Positions 35,053-46,481 of a stretch of 64,000 nucleotides of DNA are shown piece after piece. The notes under the pieces were generated by a model, which had not been told where the DNA came from, did no database searches, and saw nothing but the letters and a program-made list of their open reading frames with translations. The stretch lies in the NCBI GenBank assembly GCA_024138025.1, contig JAMXBD010004241.1, positions 1-64,000 on the forward strand. The letters are read 5' to 3'. This DNA comes from Combretum micranthum. Taxonomy: Eukaryota > Streptophyta > Magnoliopsida > Myrtales > Combretaceae. The position numbers and the translations under genes were made by a program. Each line of letters opens with the position of its first letter. Positions within the stretch are counted from its first letter, which is position 1.

Positions 35053-36290
35053 ATAAGAAAAGTGGCATATAAAGAAGTTTTATCAAAATTTCAAATAGGA
35101 TTAAAAGAAGAACAAAGGTAAAGAACAAAGGTAAAGAATAGAGGACAGTGAAGTAGAATTCTCCTCATCTTACATGCCAGGCAATTTTGGTGTTGTGAGA
35201 ATGGGAAATGAGAATTTTTCAAAAATTATAGGTAAAGGAGGTGTTTGTTTGGAGACAAAAGAATGGTACATGGTTGGTCTTAAAGGATGCTAGATACAAT
35301 CCTGCCATGCACCTGAATGTGATTTCAATAGGTAGGCTAGATGATAGAGGTTTCTATAATACCTTCTTTGATGGTAAATGGAAGTTCAACAAAGATTCTT
35401 TGGTAATGGTTAGAGGAAACAAGTACCCTAAACTATACTTTATGAAAGCAAAGCTCTACTAGGATGTTGTGAACACATTGGAGAATGAAAGTACAGTTAA
35501 GTTATGGTACAAATGTCTCGATCATATGAGTGAGAAAAGTATGACCTATTTGGCTAAGAGGTTGCCAAAATCATGATTTTACCATTCATTAGAGTGTATA
35601 GAATTAGTAAAATCGTATAAAATAGATCAAAACCAATAAAATCATAAAAGTGTAAAATCGTACATCTAAATTCATAATTTTCGTTAAAGTTTACCTAATA
35701 ATTTTGCATCTATTTTAACTAAGAAAAAACATATAAAATCATAAACTTGTAGAATCGTATGCTTGACTCACAATTTTGACAACTGTGGCTAAGAGGAATG
35801 CATTACCTAGATTGGATCAAGTTCATTGAAAGAAGTATGTTGATTGTCTAGCAAAACAAAGTCACTTTCAAAAGTTTCCATCTTTCTAAAATGGAGAATG
35901 TACAAGATTTAGTAGACTCAAACTTATGTGGGCTAATGCCAAAGTCACTTAGTAGTGGTCAGTACTTTGTGACTTTCATTAATGATCATTCTTGGAAGAC
36001 ATGGGTTCACCTTTTAAAGTCCGAAGATAAGGCATTAGATGCTTTCAAGCAATTTTTATCTCTAGTTAAGAGGCAAGCCTACAAGAAGCTGAAGTACATC
36101 CAATCAGACAATGGCAGAGAATACATTGGACCATTTCGTGCTTATTGCAAATTGGAAGGTACTCAACATCAAACAACACCTCCAAAGACACCACAATTGA
36201 ATGGCTTAGCTGAGAGAAAGAATAGAACTTTGATGGAGAGAGTCAAATGTTTATTCTCACATGCAAAGTTGCTAAAGACAATTTAGGGAG
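35053..36290 (+). pseudogene. Copia-3 zinc knuckle end, protease remnant and integrase
   Basis: 35053-35110 completes the CCHC knuckle (a base missing at the histidine codon). The catalytic aspartate segment of the protease is absent: text jumps to YMPGNFGVVRMGNENFSKII (about 35170-35229). 35241-35462 gives LVLKDARYNPAMHLNVISIG and FDGKWKFNKDSLVMVRGN. The GAG-pre-integrase zinc region is split by a MITE at 35561. 35891-36286 is integrase core: FVTFINDHSWKTWVH with the first aspartate, IQSDNGREYIGPF with the second, and PQLNGLAERKNRTLMERV with the glutamate, so the DDE set is formally kept. Shifts and stops (35461, 36285) break it. TNT1-like. Confidence 0.85.
35561..35785. mobile_element. hAT-like MITE (225 bp) inside Copia-3
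   Basis: The left end GTTGCCAAAATCATG and the right end in reverse, CAGTTGTCAAAATTGTG, are inverted repeats. tggctaagag occurs at 35551-35560 and 35786-35795 (the duplicated stretch is 8-10 bp, the exact border ambiguous). The codons on both sides read LAKR, the duplicated part of the Copia pre-integrase text. No coding capacity. Confidence 0.8.
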
Positions 36291-38430
36291 AGGTCATAGT
36301 GGAAGTTGTTCACATGTTAAACCTTTCATCATGTGTCCCTTTAAAGTTTGATACTCTTAAGAAAGTATGGTCAAGAAAGGATGTCTCTTAAGATTATTTG
36401 CGGGGTTTTGTAAAGTCTTTGTACATATTCCAAGGATGAGAGTTCAAAGCTTGATGCCAAGACATGACAATATGTGTTATTAGTTATGTGCAAGATAAAC
36501 TTGGTTACTGATCCTATGATCCAATTTAGAAGAAACTTAAAAGAAGCTATGATGCAATGTTTGTTAAAGATGAAACCGTTGAGGATACAAAGAAGGATCT
36601 AAAGAATGTTTTCAAATCCAGCCATAATATAATAAAGCTAAAGATAATTCCTCTAGAAATGGTGCTCAGAGATGTTTAAGATAAAGCACAGAATGATCAG
36701 CCTGCAATAAGTGATGCAGATGCTCCCCTTGAGTTTCCATCAAATTATTCTAATGATGAAAGTGTTAATGATTAACCACTAGCTCTAATAGGTTCTCTAG
36801 AATTGTGGAGATCTACTAGAGTTTTACAATCTTCTACTAAATATCTTATAGATCAATATGTGTTATTGACTAATTAGCCAGCACCAAAAGACTTTGAAGA
36901 AGCAATGGATTATGAACACAAAAGGAAATGGATTGAAGTCATGCAAGATAGAATGAGATCATTGCAAGAGAATAAAACTTTTGAGATGGTAAAGCTGCCA
37001 AAAGATAAGAGGGCCTTGAAAAATAAGTGGTTGCTCAAGATAAAACATGAAGAACAGTCCCCAACCATGATTCAAAGCCAAATTAGTTGTCAAGGGACTT
37101 AGCCAAAGGAAAGGGATTGACTTTGATAACATACTTTCATCAATGGTGAAAATAGCATCCATTCGAACAATGTTAGAGCTAGCAAGTCTTGACTTAGAGA
37201 TAAAGCAGATGGATGTGAAGACTACCTTCCTTCATGGTGATTTAGAGAAAGAGAAATACATAGAGTAGCTACAGCCAAAGGCTTTTGTGATTAATGGAAA
37301 AGAAGATTGTGTATGTAAATTGAAGAAAAGCTTGTACGACTTGAAGCAAGCACCAAGATAGTGGCATAAGAAGTTTAAGTCAGTTATAAGGGAGTAAGAA
37401 TACAAAAAGACTACTTCAGATTATCCTGTATTTGTGCAGAAATTCTCTAATGATGCTTTCATTATTCTTTTACTCTATGTAAATGACATGTTGATTGTTA
37501 GCCAAAATATTTCCAAAATCAACTACCTGAAGAAGCAGTTGAGCAAGTCCTTACTATGAGTGAATAAAGGCTATCAAGACAAATTCTTGGTACGAAGATA
37601 ATCAAAGATAGGGGTGTAAAGAAATTATGGCTATCACAGGAGAAGTATATTAAGAAAGTACTTCAAAAGTTTAATATGGACAAGGCTAAAGTAGTTAGTT
37701 GTCCTTTTGCTAATCACTTTAAATTGAGTTCAAAGCAGTGTCATTCTACTAAGAAAGAGAAGGAGGAGATGGATTGAGTTCCCTATGCTTCAGCAGTTGA
37801 AAGTTTACTATATGTTATGGTATGTACACAGCAAGATATTGCTAACTTGGTTAGAATAGTGAGTTAGTTCCTTTCAAATCTTAGTAAGGAAGAATGGGTT
37901 ACAACGAAATAGATTCTCAAATACCTTCTTGGAACCTCCAAAATGTGTTTGGGTTTTATAGATGGAAAACCTATGTTAGTTAGTTACATAAATGCTGATA
38001 TGGCTGGCAATGTTAACTCAAGAAAATCTATACCGGGATACTTGATCTCATTTGTAAGGCGAGTTGTGTTGTGGCAGTCAAGATTATAAAAATGTGTTGC
38101 TCTCTCAACAACTGAAGTAGAGCTTATCGTAGCAACAAGACATGTAAGAAGTTGCTATGGATGAAAGAGCTCTTAAATCAAATTGGTCTCCACTAAGAAG
38201 AGTATGAGTTGTTTTATGATAGTCAAAAAGTTCCATTCATCTCGAAAAGAATTCTTCCTTTTATTCCATATCAAAACATATTGATGTGGAATACCATTGG
38301 ATCAAAGACGTATTAGAGAAGAAGCTACTACGGCATGAAAACATCCTAATGATGAAAATGGATTAGACATATTGATAAATATTCTTCTGATGGACAAGTT
38401 TGATTATTGCGATCAATAGCAGGATTAGTG
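36291..38430 (+). pseudogene. Copia-3 reverse transcriptase and RNase H remnant
   Basis: Integrase-distal text to about 36880, then RT: WIEVMQDRMRSLQENKTFEMVKLP (36929-37000), QMDVKTTFLHGDLEKEKY (about 37207), LKKSLYDLKQAPR near 37320. The catalytic box is LLLYVNDMLIVS near 37470, with asparagine for the first aspartate of YVDD. RNase H pieces include ALSTTEVELIVAT (about 38104) and HIDVEYHWIKDVLEKKLL (about 38277). The last readable residues, SIAGLV, end at 38430, which is almost the normal end of this polyprotein, directly before the family D LTR. Many stops and shifts. Confidence 0.83.
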
Positions 38431-39016
38431 TGTGAAACCCCATGATTTATCATATGAAAATATAAATAAAGTTAAATTAAGGATAATTTAATTATTAATT
38501 AAGTCACGAAATATAATCATTAATAACTTAAGCATTTAACGAATAAATGATAATTTATGATAGCAAAGATTAAAGTTGAAAAATAAAAATATTATATTAA
38601 AGATTTTAAGTATATTATAGTGTTCAAAATATTGAATATAGTAGGCATGCTAATTTTCTTCCAAAAATATTATCAAACATGTATTTATCACAAGTGTAGT
38701 TTGGACTTAGAAAAAAATTTATTGTGCAAGTTTTAGAACTTGCTGCCCATGTAAAATTTTCTTCCAATAAGTTCTCTCATTTTCTCTTTGACATCTACTC
38801 CTTCTCATCCTTTCCTTCTTTCTTGCCTTTTTTTTTTTTCTCTTCCCTCTTTTCTTCTTCGTGTTCCGCAAAAAAAAAAGAAGAAAAGAGAAAGAAAAGA
38901 AAGAAAACCCAAAACTTTAAAAGCTCAACTATCTTACACTATAACCATTTTCAATTCCATAAGTTACATTGTGATCATAGCAAGATGCTCTCCACTTTAA
39001 GAATAGAATTGGTAAG
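38431..39016. mobile_element. Family D LTR, left part
   Basis: Starts TGTGAAACCCCATG at 38431, that is GGGGTTTCACA on the minus strand, the family-type terminus. It is split at 39016 by the family A LTR and resumes at 43390. The left flank is tagtg (38426-38430); no matching TSD was found on the other side. The stretch 38800-38925 is a polypyrimidine tract followed by a polypurine tract. Confidence 0.6.
38800..38925. repeat. Polypyrimidine-polypurine hairpin
   Basis: About 60 bases of C/T (with T14 near 38830) are followed within about 10 bases by about 55 bases of A/G. The halves are roughly complementary and can fold back. An open frame across it (38724-39041) is low-complexity. Confidence 0.7.
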
Positions 39017-42000
39017 TGTCATGCCCCGAGGGGTATCCTAAACGTGGCAGTCCCCGTACACAATACTAAAGCCTAAGAATTACCTCAGTCATACAGAGGC
39101 TTCCATATCATGTACAAGGCGTATCACAACCAAGGAACGCATCGAGTAGCACAATTTACATTGATAATAATTAAGTAACAAGGCAAGAGAATACTTATTA
39201 TAAAACATAGATATGGTAAATCATAATTCTTGAGGCATATCCCTCTATTGTCTTCAAGTCAAAATAAATACACTTCTTAGAAATTTCCAAAACACTAACA
39301 TAGCATACATTACATATAAGGAACCTTACAAGTAACTTCATCATGCTTCCATTGCCTTCATGAAAGTTCTAATATCTTTTCATGACTTCCTTAATGTTAT
39401 GATCTTCGATTTAAGCCATGGGTATACCTGTTTCAACAAAATCTATGGGGGTATAAGCTTACAACTAGTTTAGTGAAGTATTCCTTTTCATTCGCACCAT
39501 GGTTCAAACAAGTTCATTTAAATTTTCACACATATGCTATGCATACAATGCAACAATCACATGATTTCACAAATATATATAGTTATCCGGAAACCATATA
39601 TAGAACGGATTTACCCCTCCGTATCGAAGGTTAGGGAATTGGTGATAAAGATCCTCGACCTTCTACTGCTAGTCCCCAGTCCCACCTAAAGCATTTGGTT
39701 GGCTCGGCTCCGAACCTAGAGTCGCATTCCCTGAGCAATTTGGATTCTTTAGGAAGGAACATGGCTTGTGTCCCACTACAGAATAGCCAATCCAACTCTA
39801 CGCATAGGGTAGCAACCTTCTGAAAAAGATGTGACTCGATGGATGCTATGCATGAGCATTTTATTTTTCTTAAGCCAAACTTTATTAAGGTTTATTTAGG
39901 GGGCGATCAATCAATTTGACAAGCAATAAGCAATCATATTAGTAAGTAAACAAAGCACTTAAACATGCAATTTGAAGTTACGATATTCTTAATTTTTATT
40001 TCACACATAAGCATAGAATCACATATATACATATCCCTGAATTCCCCATACATATCCATTTTTATCTTTTCTTAATATGCTAATGCCACTACTTTACAAG
40101 CACAAGCAATGTAACGAAACTAAGAGGAATAACTCACTCGTCCATTTCGCAATCTTCTCAGTCGTAGCAATCCTCAAGAAGGGTAATCTCGTATCCTTCA
40201 TCACCTAGACAAAAGAAACACCCGAGATGAGTATTTCGTAGAAACTCTACTTAAACTTTCTAATTCTATTTCACTATATTCATCAAAATTGCATAGAATG
40301 AAATTCTAATTTAAAATGGTCATAACTTACTCATTTTAACTAGGAATTTCGCATATAATATACCGTTTTCTACTTATTCGAAAAGATTTATCCATTTCTA
40401 AGGTTATTTTTGTCATATAAGGTTATTCGTAGGGTACAGATTCAAAACGAATATTTTAAATTTTGCGAAACAATTTTCTAACTCAACTTCATTCAAAAAT
40501 CCTTTAGTAATATATATATATATTATATATATGCTTGATAAATCCTTTGAGTATATAGATAAGCTCACTTTATATGCAAAAATTCTAATGGTAGTGTCTC
40601 AACAATTTTTTTTCATAAAACAATTCATTTTAAAGTGTTAAAACTTAATTTGATAAATTTCTTTTCAAGTATTTTGAAGAAATTTTATATCTTCATAGGT
40701 TATTATAAATGAGTATATTCTTATTTTATTTTCCTCATTCCTTTTTCCAGAATAAGTAAATTTTCCTTTAACTCTGGTCTTTTATAGTTTTTACTTCTAG
40801 TGATAAAAGATCAAAGTTGTCAAAAAGTGTATTAAGTTGTTGAAAACCTATTTATAAATTTGTATTTAGAATGGTTTTAGAAAATGAGTCTTTTCTTCTT
40901 ATAGTTTTTGTTTAAAATATAAGTTCTTGTTTTCTAAAACTTGGTATTTCATTTTCTCTACAAATTTTATTTGAAAAGAATCCTTTTTATTGATAAAATC
41001 CTTTGTTTTTTATCTTATCATACTTGTACTCTTTGGAAATAATTCTTCTTTAGAAACTTGAAAATCATTATTTTTTACTAAGTGGGTGGGTTTATAACTT
41101 TATGGGTCGACTTTATCTTAACTTTGAAAACTAGTTTGCTTCTTGTTTTGTTATGGAGTTAAAAAGAGTTTAATCTTAAGCTTTTTGTGAAAAATTTGAA
41201 TACTAACAAATTATTTTACTAAAACTTAGGTTACCATAATATAAAAAGAAAATTTTTATTTCTTATATTTCCATGGTAAAGCTATCTTTGTTATTTGAGA
41301 AAACTTGTATTAATTTATTTCTATGTTGTTGATAATAACTCCATTGTTTAATAACAAGCCACATAATAGAAAATTTGGTTTCAAGTTTCTTTATTAAAGA
41401 AAAATTCTACTTTTAAATTTAGTTGAGACAATATCATTATGGTTATGCATGTACATGAGCATGTAAAATAAAAATATGAGAAAGATACTAGAAGCAAATA
41501 ATAATAAGATAATAAAAATATCAAGTATTGGAAACCATAGCTTCATCAAGATATCTCGGTCAAGTATTGGGAGCCTTAGCTTCATCAAGGCATCCCGAGA
41601 CTGAGAATAGACTAGTCCCAGAAAAAGAATAAAGGAAAAAAAGAAAATATTGTTTTGACTTGATATTGACAAGTTTAAGACTAGAAAAACTAGTTTAAAA
41701 TAGCATGAAATAAATAAATTGCAAAACATAAAAATAAATAAATAACAAGTGAGCTTATATGCTCTAAAAATTATATATAAATACATAAATATATTTAGTT
41801 AGATATGAATAAGAAATTAGCATAATAACAACAATAAAATCAACATATATATGAACATAATAATAACATAATAAAAGTAGAATTTCATGCACAAGAACAA
41901 AACATGAACATGTTGTTACTTTTACTACTCATATGAGTTTCAAAACAACACCATAGTCATATTAAGTTACATAACATGGGTAAATAAATGGTTGGAAGAA

Positions 42001-43389
42001 GTTTACCTAAAGTGTTTATATGGTATGAAGATGGTAGATGAATGGGGTATCATGTGGGTAATGATATGCAGTAGATAGTTTGTGCATAAGGAAGGATTTT
42101 TTGTGATGAATTGGTTTAAGAGAGTTTTGGTAGAGAGAAATTTTAGAGAGAGGATTTGTAGAGAGATTTTGGGAGAGTTTTTGTAGTAAGATGAGTTGTG
42201 TGAAAGAATGAAAGATGAATGGGATTTTTACAGAATTTTGGAGTAAAAATTATATGTAATTAAATTAATTGAAAAAGAAAATAAATGAGAGTGAAGAGAG
42301 AGAGAGAGGAGGGTGGATGCCAAAAGAGGAGGAGAGAGAGAGAGAAAATTGATTAAAAATTAATTTTAGAAAAAATATAAGAGAAGTATATGTGGTGTAA
42401 ATTTTTCATGGAAAAAGAAAATTTTAAGAAATATATATGTAGGTGTAAGAATAGATAGTAGAAAAAGTAGAGATAGAGGAATAGTAATGAATAGTAGAAA
42501 AGTACTATGAATGGTAAACTAGACAAATAAAATACCGGTAGTAATAAAAATACGCGTATAAAGGTGATATCTATAATTTTTAGTTACTGAAAAATTTTAA
42601 AGCTGATACTTTTGGATTCCTTATATTTTTATGAGTCTATCGATATTAACAGAATATTTTTCCCGTCCGGTGTACCAGAGAACGATTTTTTAAAACTGAT
42701 CTTGTTCGGATCCAAAAGAGATTAGAAATTCGCAAATCTAATATTTTTAAGCTTCCCTATATTATTACAAACTATTATCAACAATTATTTTCATTTTTTT
42801 TTTTTAGGGTTTAAGAGCGCGGGATTGCCAGATCTTAAACACTAGGGTTTGTTGTAAGCTTTCTTGACTTTTAAGGTTCCAGTTTGACCTCCGGTTTTGT
42901 TGAGTTATTCGTAAGATCATAAAATTTTGGGGTTTTGTCTGTATTATATTTTTAGTTTGATATTTATGGTTTATCTCATTTTATTTATTATTATTTAATA
43001 GTTTTCAGTTCTCGGGATCATTTAACCGAGTCTAGGGTTATGGTTAACAGTTTGACTTTTGGTGAAAATTGAAACTTTTGATTCTAAAATTCACGAAGGA
43101 TTTAAGATCTTAGTATTTCGTTGTTGAGCGTTATTTGGATATATCGTCTTGATTTACGTGTTAGGAATCAGATAGATGATTTGATTTGTGTACGGATGTT
43201 GAATCAACCGATAGTTAGATTTTCTATTTTGTTTTGAGGGTTCTCATTTTCTCAAGACTAAGAATTCTCATGTTTGACCTTATTTAGAATTTTGGTTTTA
43301 ACTTGTGTTGATTTTCACGGTTTTGGTTTTTAGTTTCCGACTTTTATGATTATTTTCTAGAAATTATGAAAATTTTGCAAGGGTTTACA
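39017..43389. mobile_element. Family A solo LTR, subtype A1 (4,373 bp), TSD gtaag
   Basis: Starts TGTCATGCCCCGAGGGGTAT, ends TTTGCAAGGGTTTACA, flanked by gtaag at 39012-39016 and 43390-43394. The conserved block lies at about 40315-40420. A tcaagtattgg...ccttagcttcatcaag unit is duplicated near 41521-41590. The closest relative is the 1-2999 copy in the opposite orientation. No genes. Confidence 0.93.
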
Positions 43390-45069
43390 GTAAGGTTTTA
43401 TTTGGCTCTAAGTAATGCATGTACGCATGCCATAATCATAAAACTATCACAATTCTTAAAATTTTTTTACGTGATATTCAATTATAAATTATATATTTTA
43501 GCTTTTTAAACTTAGGAAAGTATTTTTGTTCATATTTTAGGTATTTAATTACGTAAATCAACCATATGACTATTTCAATTAAACGTAATAAGGCCATGGT
43601 AAGTAATAAATTCTATGATTTACTACTTTTGTTGTATATTGATATGCTTACATGATATTTTGATTGTTGATACTTGTTAAGTATCACTTGTGACATGTTT
43701 AAATGTTATTTGGAGTCTGGAAAAATACATTTATGCTATGTTTTTATAAGAAAATATATACATATATACACATATATAGATATGTATGATCTTGTAATGA
43801 TATAATATTATATCGTATTGGTGTGTGTATTTCATGTTTTAATTAGTTGAAATTGAGTTTCATTCAACAAAAGGATAAAAACATTCATTTGGAATATGAT
43901 ATTTATTATGTACATATTATTGTAAATATGATCTATGTGGAATAATTCACATACTAAGGATTTATTCATTCGTGATTTTTATATTAAGAAGATTGTTTAT
44001 TATAAGGCATAAGTTATAATGTTTTACCATGGAATTTTAAGAGAGATGTGTAACAAAAACTTATGATTATTGTCTGGTCCTTGAATTTGCTTAATTTTAA
44101 ATTGTGATATGAATTTAATTATTTGTTGAAGTGTGCACTCTTGCTTATTATGTGTGTTATTTGAATTATATTTTGGTTGGTATGCTTAAACCTATTAATG
44201 AAGATCTGTATATAATAAAACTGGGCATGTGTTGCATGGTATCTTACATAATTTAATGCCATTACTGTCACACGATGGATAAGGAGGAAATTTAAGCTAC
44301 TCCGAACTGTAGTTAAGGTATCGAGAGTATTATAAAAATTATTTTTTGATATAAGTTTTATCAAAATCTCTTTATAAGCATTTTTAAGTATCTTGTTTTG
44401 ATAATATGAGCTAAAAATTTTGAGAAGTCGTGTATTATCAAAGCCTTAAACTATCCATCATCGTGGGTCCTACTATGAGTTTTATGGACTTATGGTCGTT
44501 CACTTGAGCGTAAGTACTATTCAATTACATCTTATTCCCTATGGATACTATTATGGTGTTCACTTGAGCGTAATTAATAACTTGTTTATGCTTGAGGTAA
44601 TAATGAGAATATTGCATTCCATCACTAAGTAGTGGTTTTGCTTACCCTCTAATAGACTGTTTTGTAGGTAATTATAAGAAAGAGGGGATGGGGTTGGTGT
44701 GAATACGAACTATTCAATCCAAGACAATTTTTTTAGAAGCCTAGAAGGCTAATAGTAATAGAAGCGGTAATTTTAGTGTTGTAATTGTGAATAGGTTTTC
44801 TTTTTCTTGAATTGGCATGAGCCACCTGTTTTACTACTCGTAGTGAATACCGACTTTCTATGATTCAGCCAGTATGTGGGGTGTCAGAATTCTATAGTTA
44901 TTTCATATTATGAATTTTGAGTGTGTGTGTGTGTGTGTGTGTTATGATTTGCTAAAATAACTAAAAGATAATCCGTAATTTTTACTCAAGACGATTTTCA
45001 TGTAAGGCTGCACATGGCATGACAGCTTTACGAATTTCTTCTAAGCCCCTTAATTAAGGGATCGTTACC
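43390..45069. mobile_element. Family D LTR, right part (border approximate)
   Basis: Continues the left part after the gtaag TSD. Read on the minus strand, the far end is either GGTAACGATCCCTTAATTA at 45069, resembling the family C start TGTAACGCCC, or TGACACCCCACATAC at 44886. The first is preferred because it also carries ttaaggggc, as in family C. gttcacttgagcgtaa occurs twice 60 bp apart near 44493 and 44553. No gene. Confidence 0.5.
44920..44942. repeat. (GT)11 microsatellite
   Basis: Uninterrupted gt repeat. Confidence 0.95.
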
Positions 45070-45600
45070 TTTATACGTGTGCTTTAAAAAATATATATAC
45101 GTATATCAAGACAATACACATAAAATTGAAGAGAGTAAGGTTGTAGGTAGTTATTTTATTGACATAAAATATGGTAGTGGCAGTTGGCTTTGGCTTATGA
45201 TGAATTTCATCGAAATATACTCTTACAAATATACAATATATTAATTGATTATTTAAAGAATTTAAAATAAAATTAAAATACTAAATCACCAATATGGTGT
45301 TAGTTCTTTTTAATAATCCATATATTAAATTATAGTTAAGTATAACGAAATTGCAGTGTTTGTACTTGCCACTAAGGAAAAGCTGCCACTAGTTTTTAAC
45401 TTTAAACCATCTATTAATTTTATAAAATGCTTTTGCTTACCGAGGAAGGATTTGGGCTTTCGCCAATTAGATTAAGCTACTTCCACGAGACGTTTTCTAG
45501 TGTTCCTCTTTTCACTGCCATTTGTTAAGGAGGTCACCTGGAAATGTGTGCTTAATAATACATCGATCGTCGCGAAAATCCTGGAAACTTAAATTGTTCA
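45070..45600 (+). other. Upstream region of the RBR gene
   Basis: AT-rich to about 45440, then more balanced base composition up to the start codon. No recognisable TATA box at a convincing distance. It may hold the promoter, but nothing specific is supported. Confidence 0.35.
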
Positions 45601-46442
45601 ATGGAAAATCAACAGCAATCGGTGCACAGAGAAGAACTGGCTCTTAAAGATGTATCCAAAGACGGATCTTCTCATTCAGCAAATGAGGATGGTAACGTCC
45701 GTAAGGACGATGAAGGGTTGGAAAAAATTGATAGGGAAGTTGGTGAGTCATCTGAAATTTTCTGTGATATATGTGCAGAAGAAAAAAGTAGCAAAGAATT
45801 GTTGAGAACCAGTGAGCAATGTCAACACACATTTTGTTTCCTTTGCATTACCAAACACTTGCGAACAAAAATCCAAGAAAATGTCACCAACATTCTCTGC
45901 CTTGGGTCAGGATGTGAAGCTCCTATAGAAATTGGTAATGAAACTCTTAGGGACATGCTTCCACTTGACGTGGTGTATCGATGGGAGCGTGCCAAATGCG
46001 AGGCTTTATTTTTAGAAACCAAAAATGCTTTTGCCCATTTAAGGATTGTTCTGCCATGTTGATTAAGGATGTTGAGGAGGAGGAGGACAAAGGGCAAGTT
46101 GTTAGGGAATGTGAGTGCCCTCATGTCATAGGTTGTTTTGTGCTCAATGTTTGGTTCCATGGCACGTGGGGGTCACGTGTGAGGAGTTCGAGTCACTGCA
46201 TGAAGATGAAAGGGGAAGGGAAGACTTGATGTTTAGAGACTTGCAAAGGTGAAGAAATGGGGGAGATGCCCTAGTTGCAAGTTTTATGTGGAAAGGACTG
46301 ATGGGTGCCCTCATATCGTCTGCAGGTTAGTATGTATGGCTGTTATAGTTAATCAGCTTTTGCATTGTTGATATCCTGGCGTTCATGGTTGAAACATCTA
46401 GGGATTACCAATGTTCAAAGAGGTTGTCCAACCAGTAGGGAA

Positions 46443-46481
<39 letters not shown>

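Noticed and set aside
38724..39041. 105-residue Ser/Lys-rich frame
   Set aside because: Created by a polypyrimidine/polypurine tract and runs across the LTR border at 39017.
41394..41786. 130-residue minus-strand hydrophobic frame
   Set aside because: Inside a family A solo LTR; A/T-rich composition gives Phe/Ile/Leu text without a family match.
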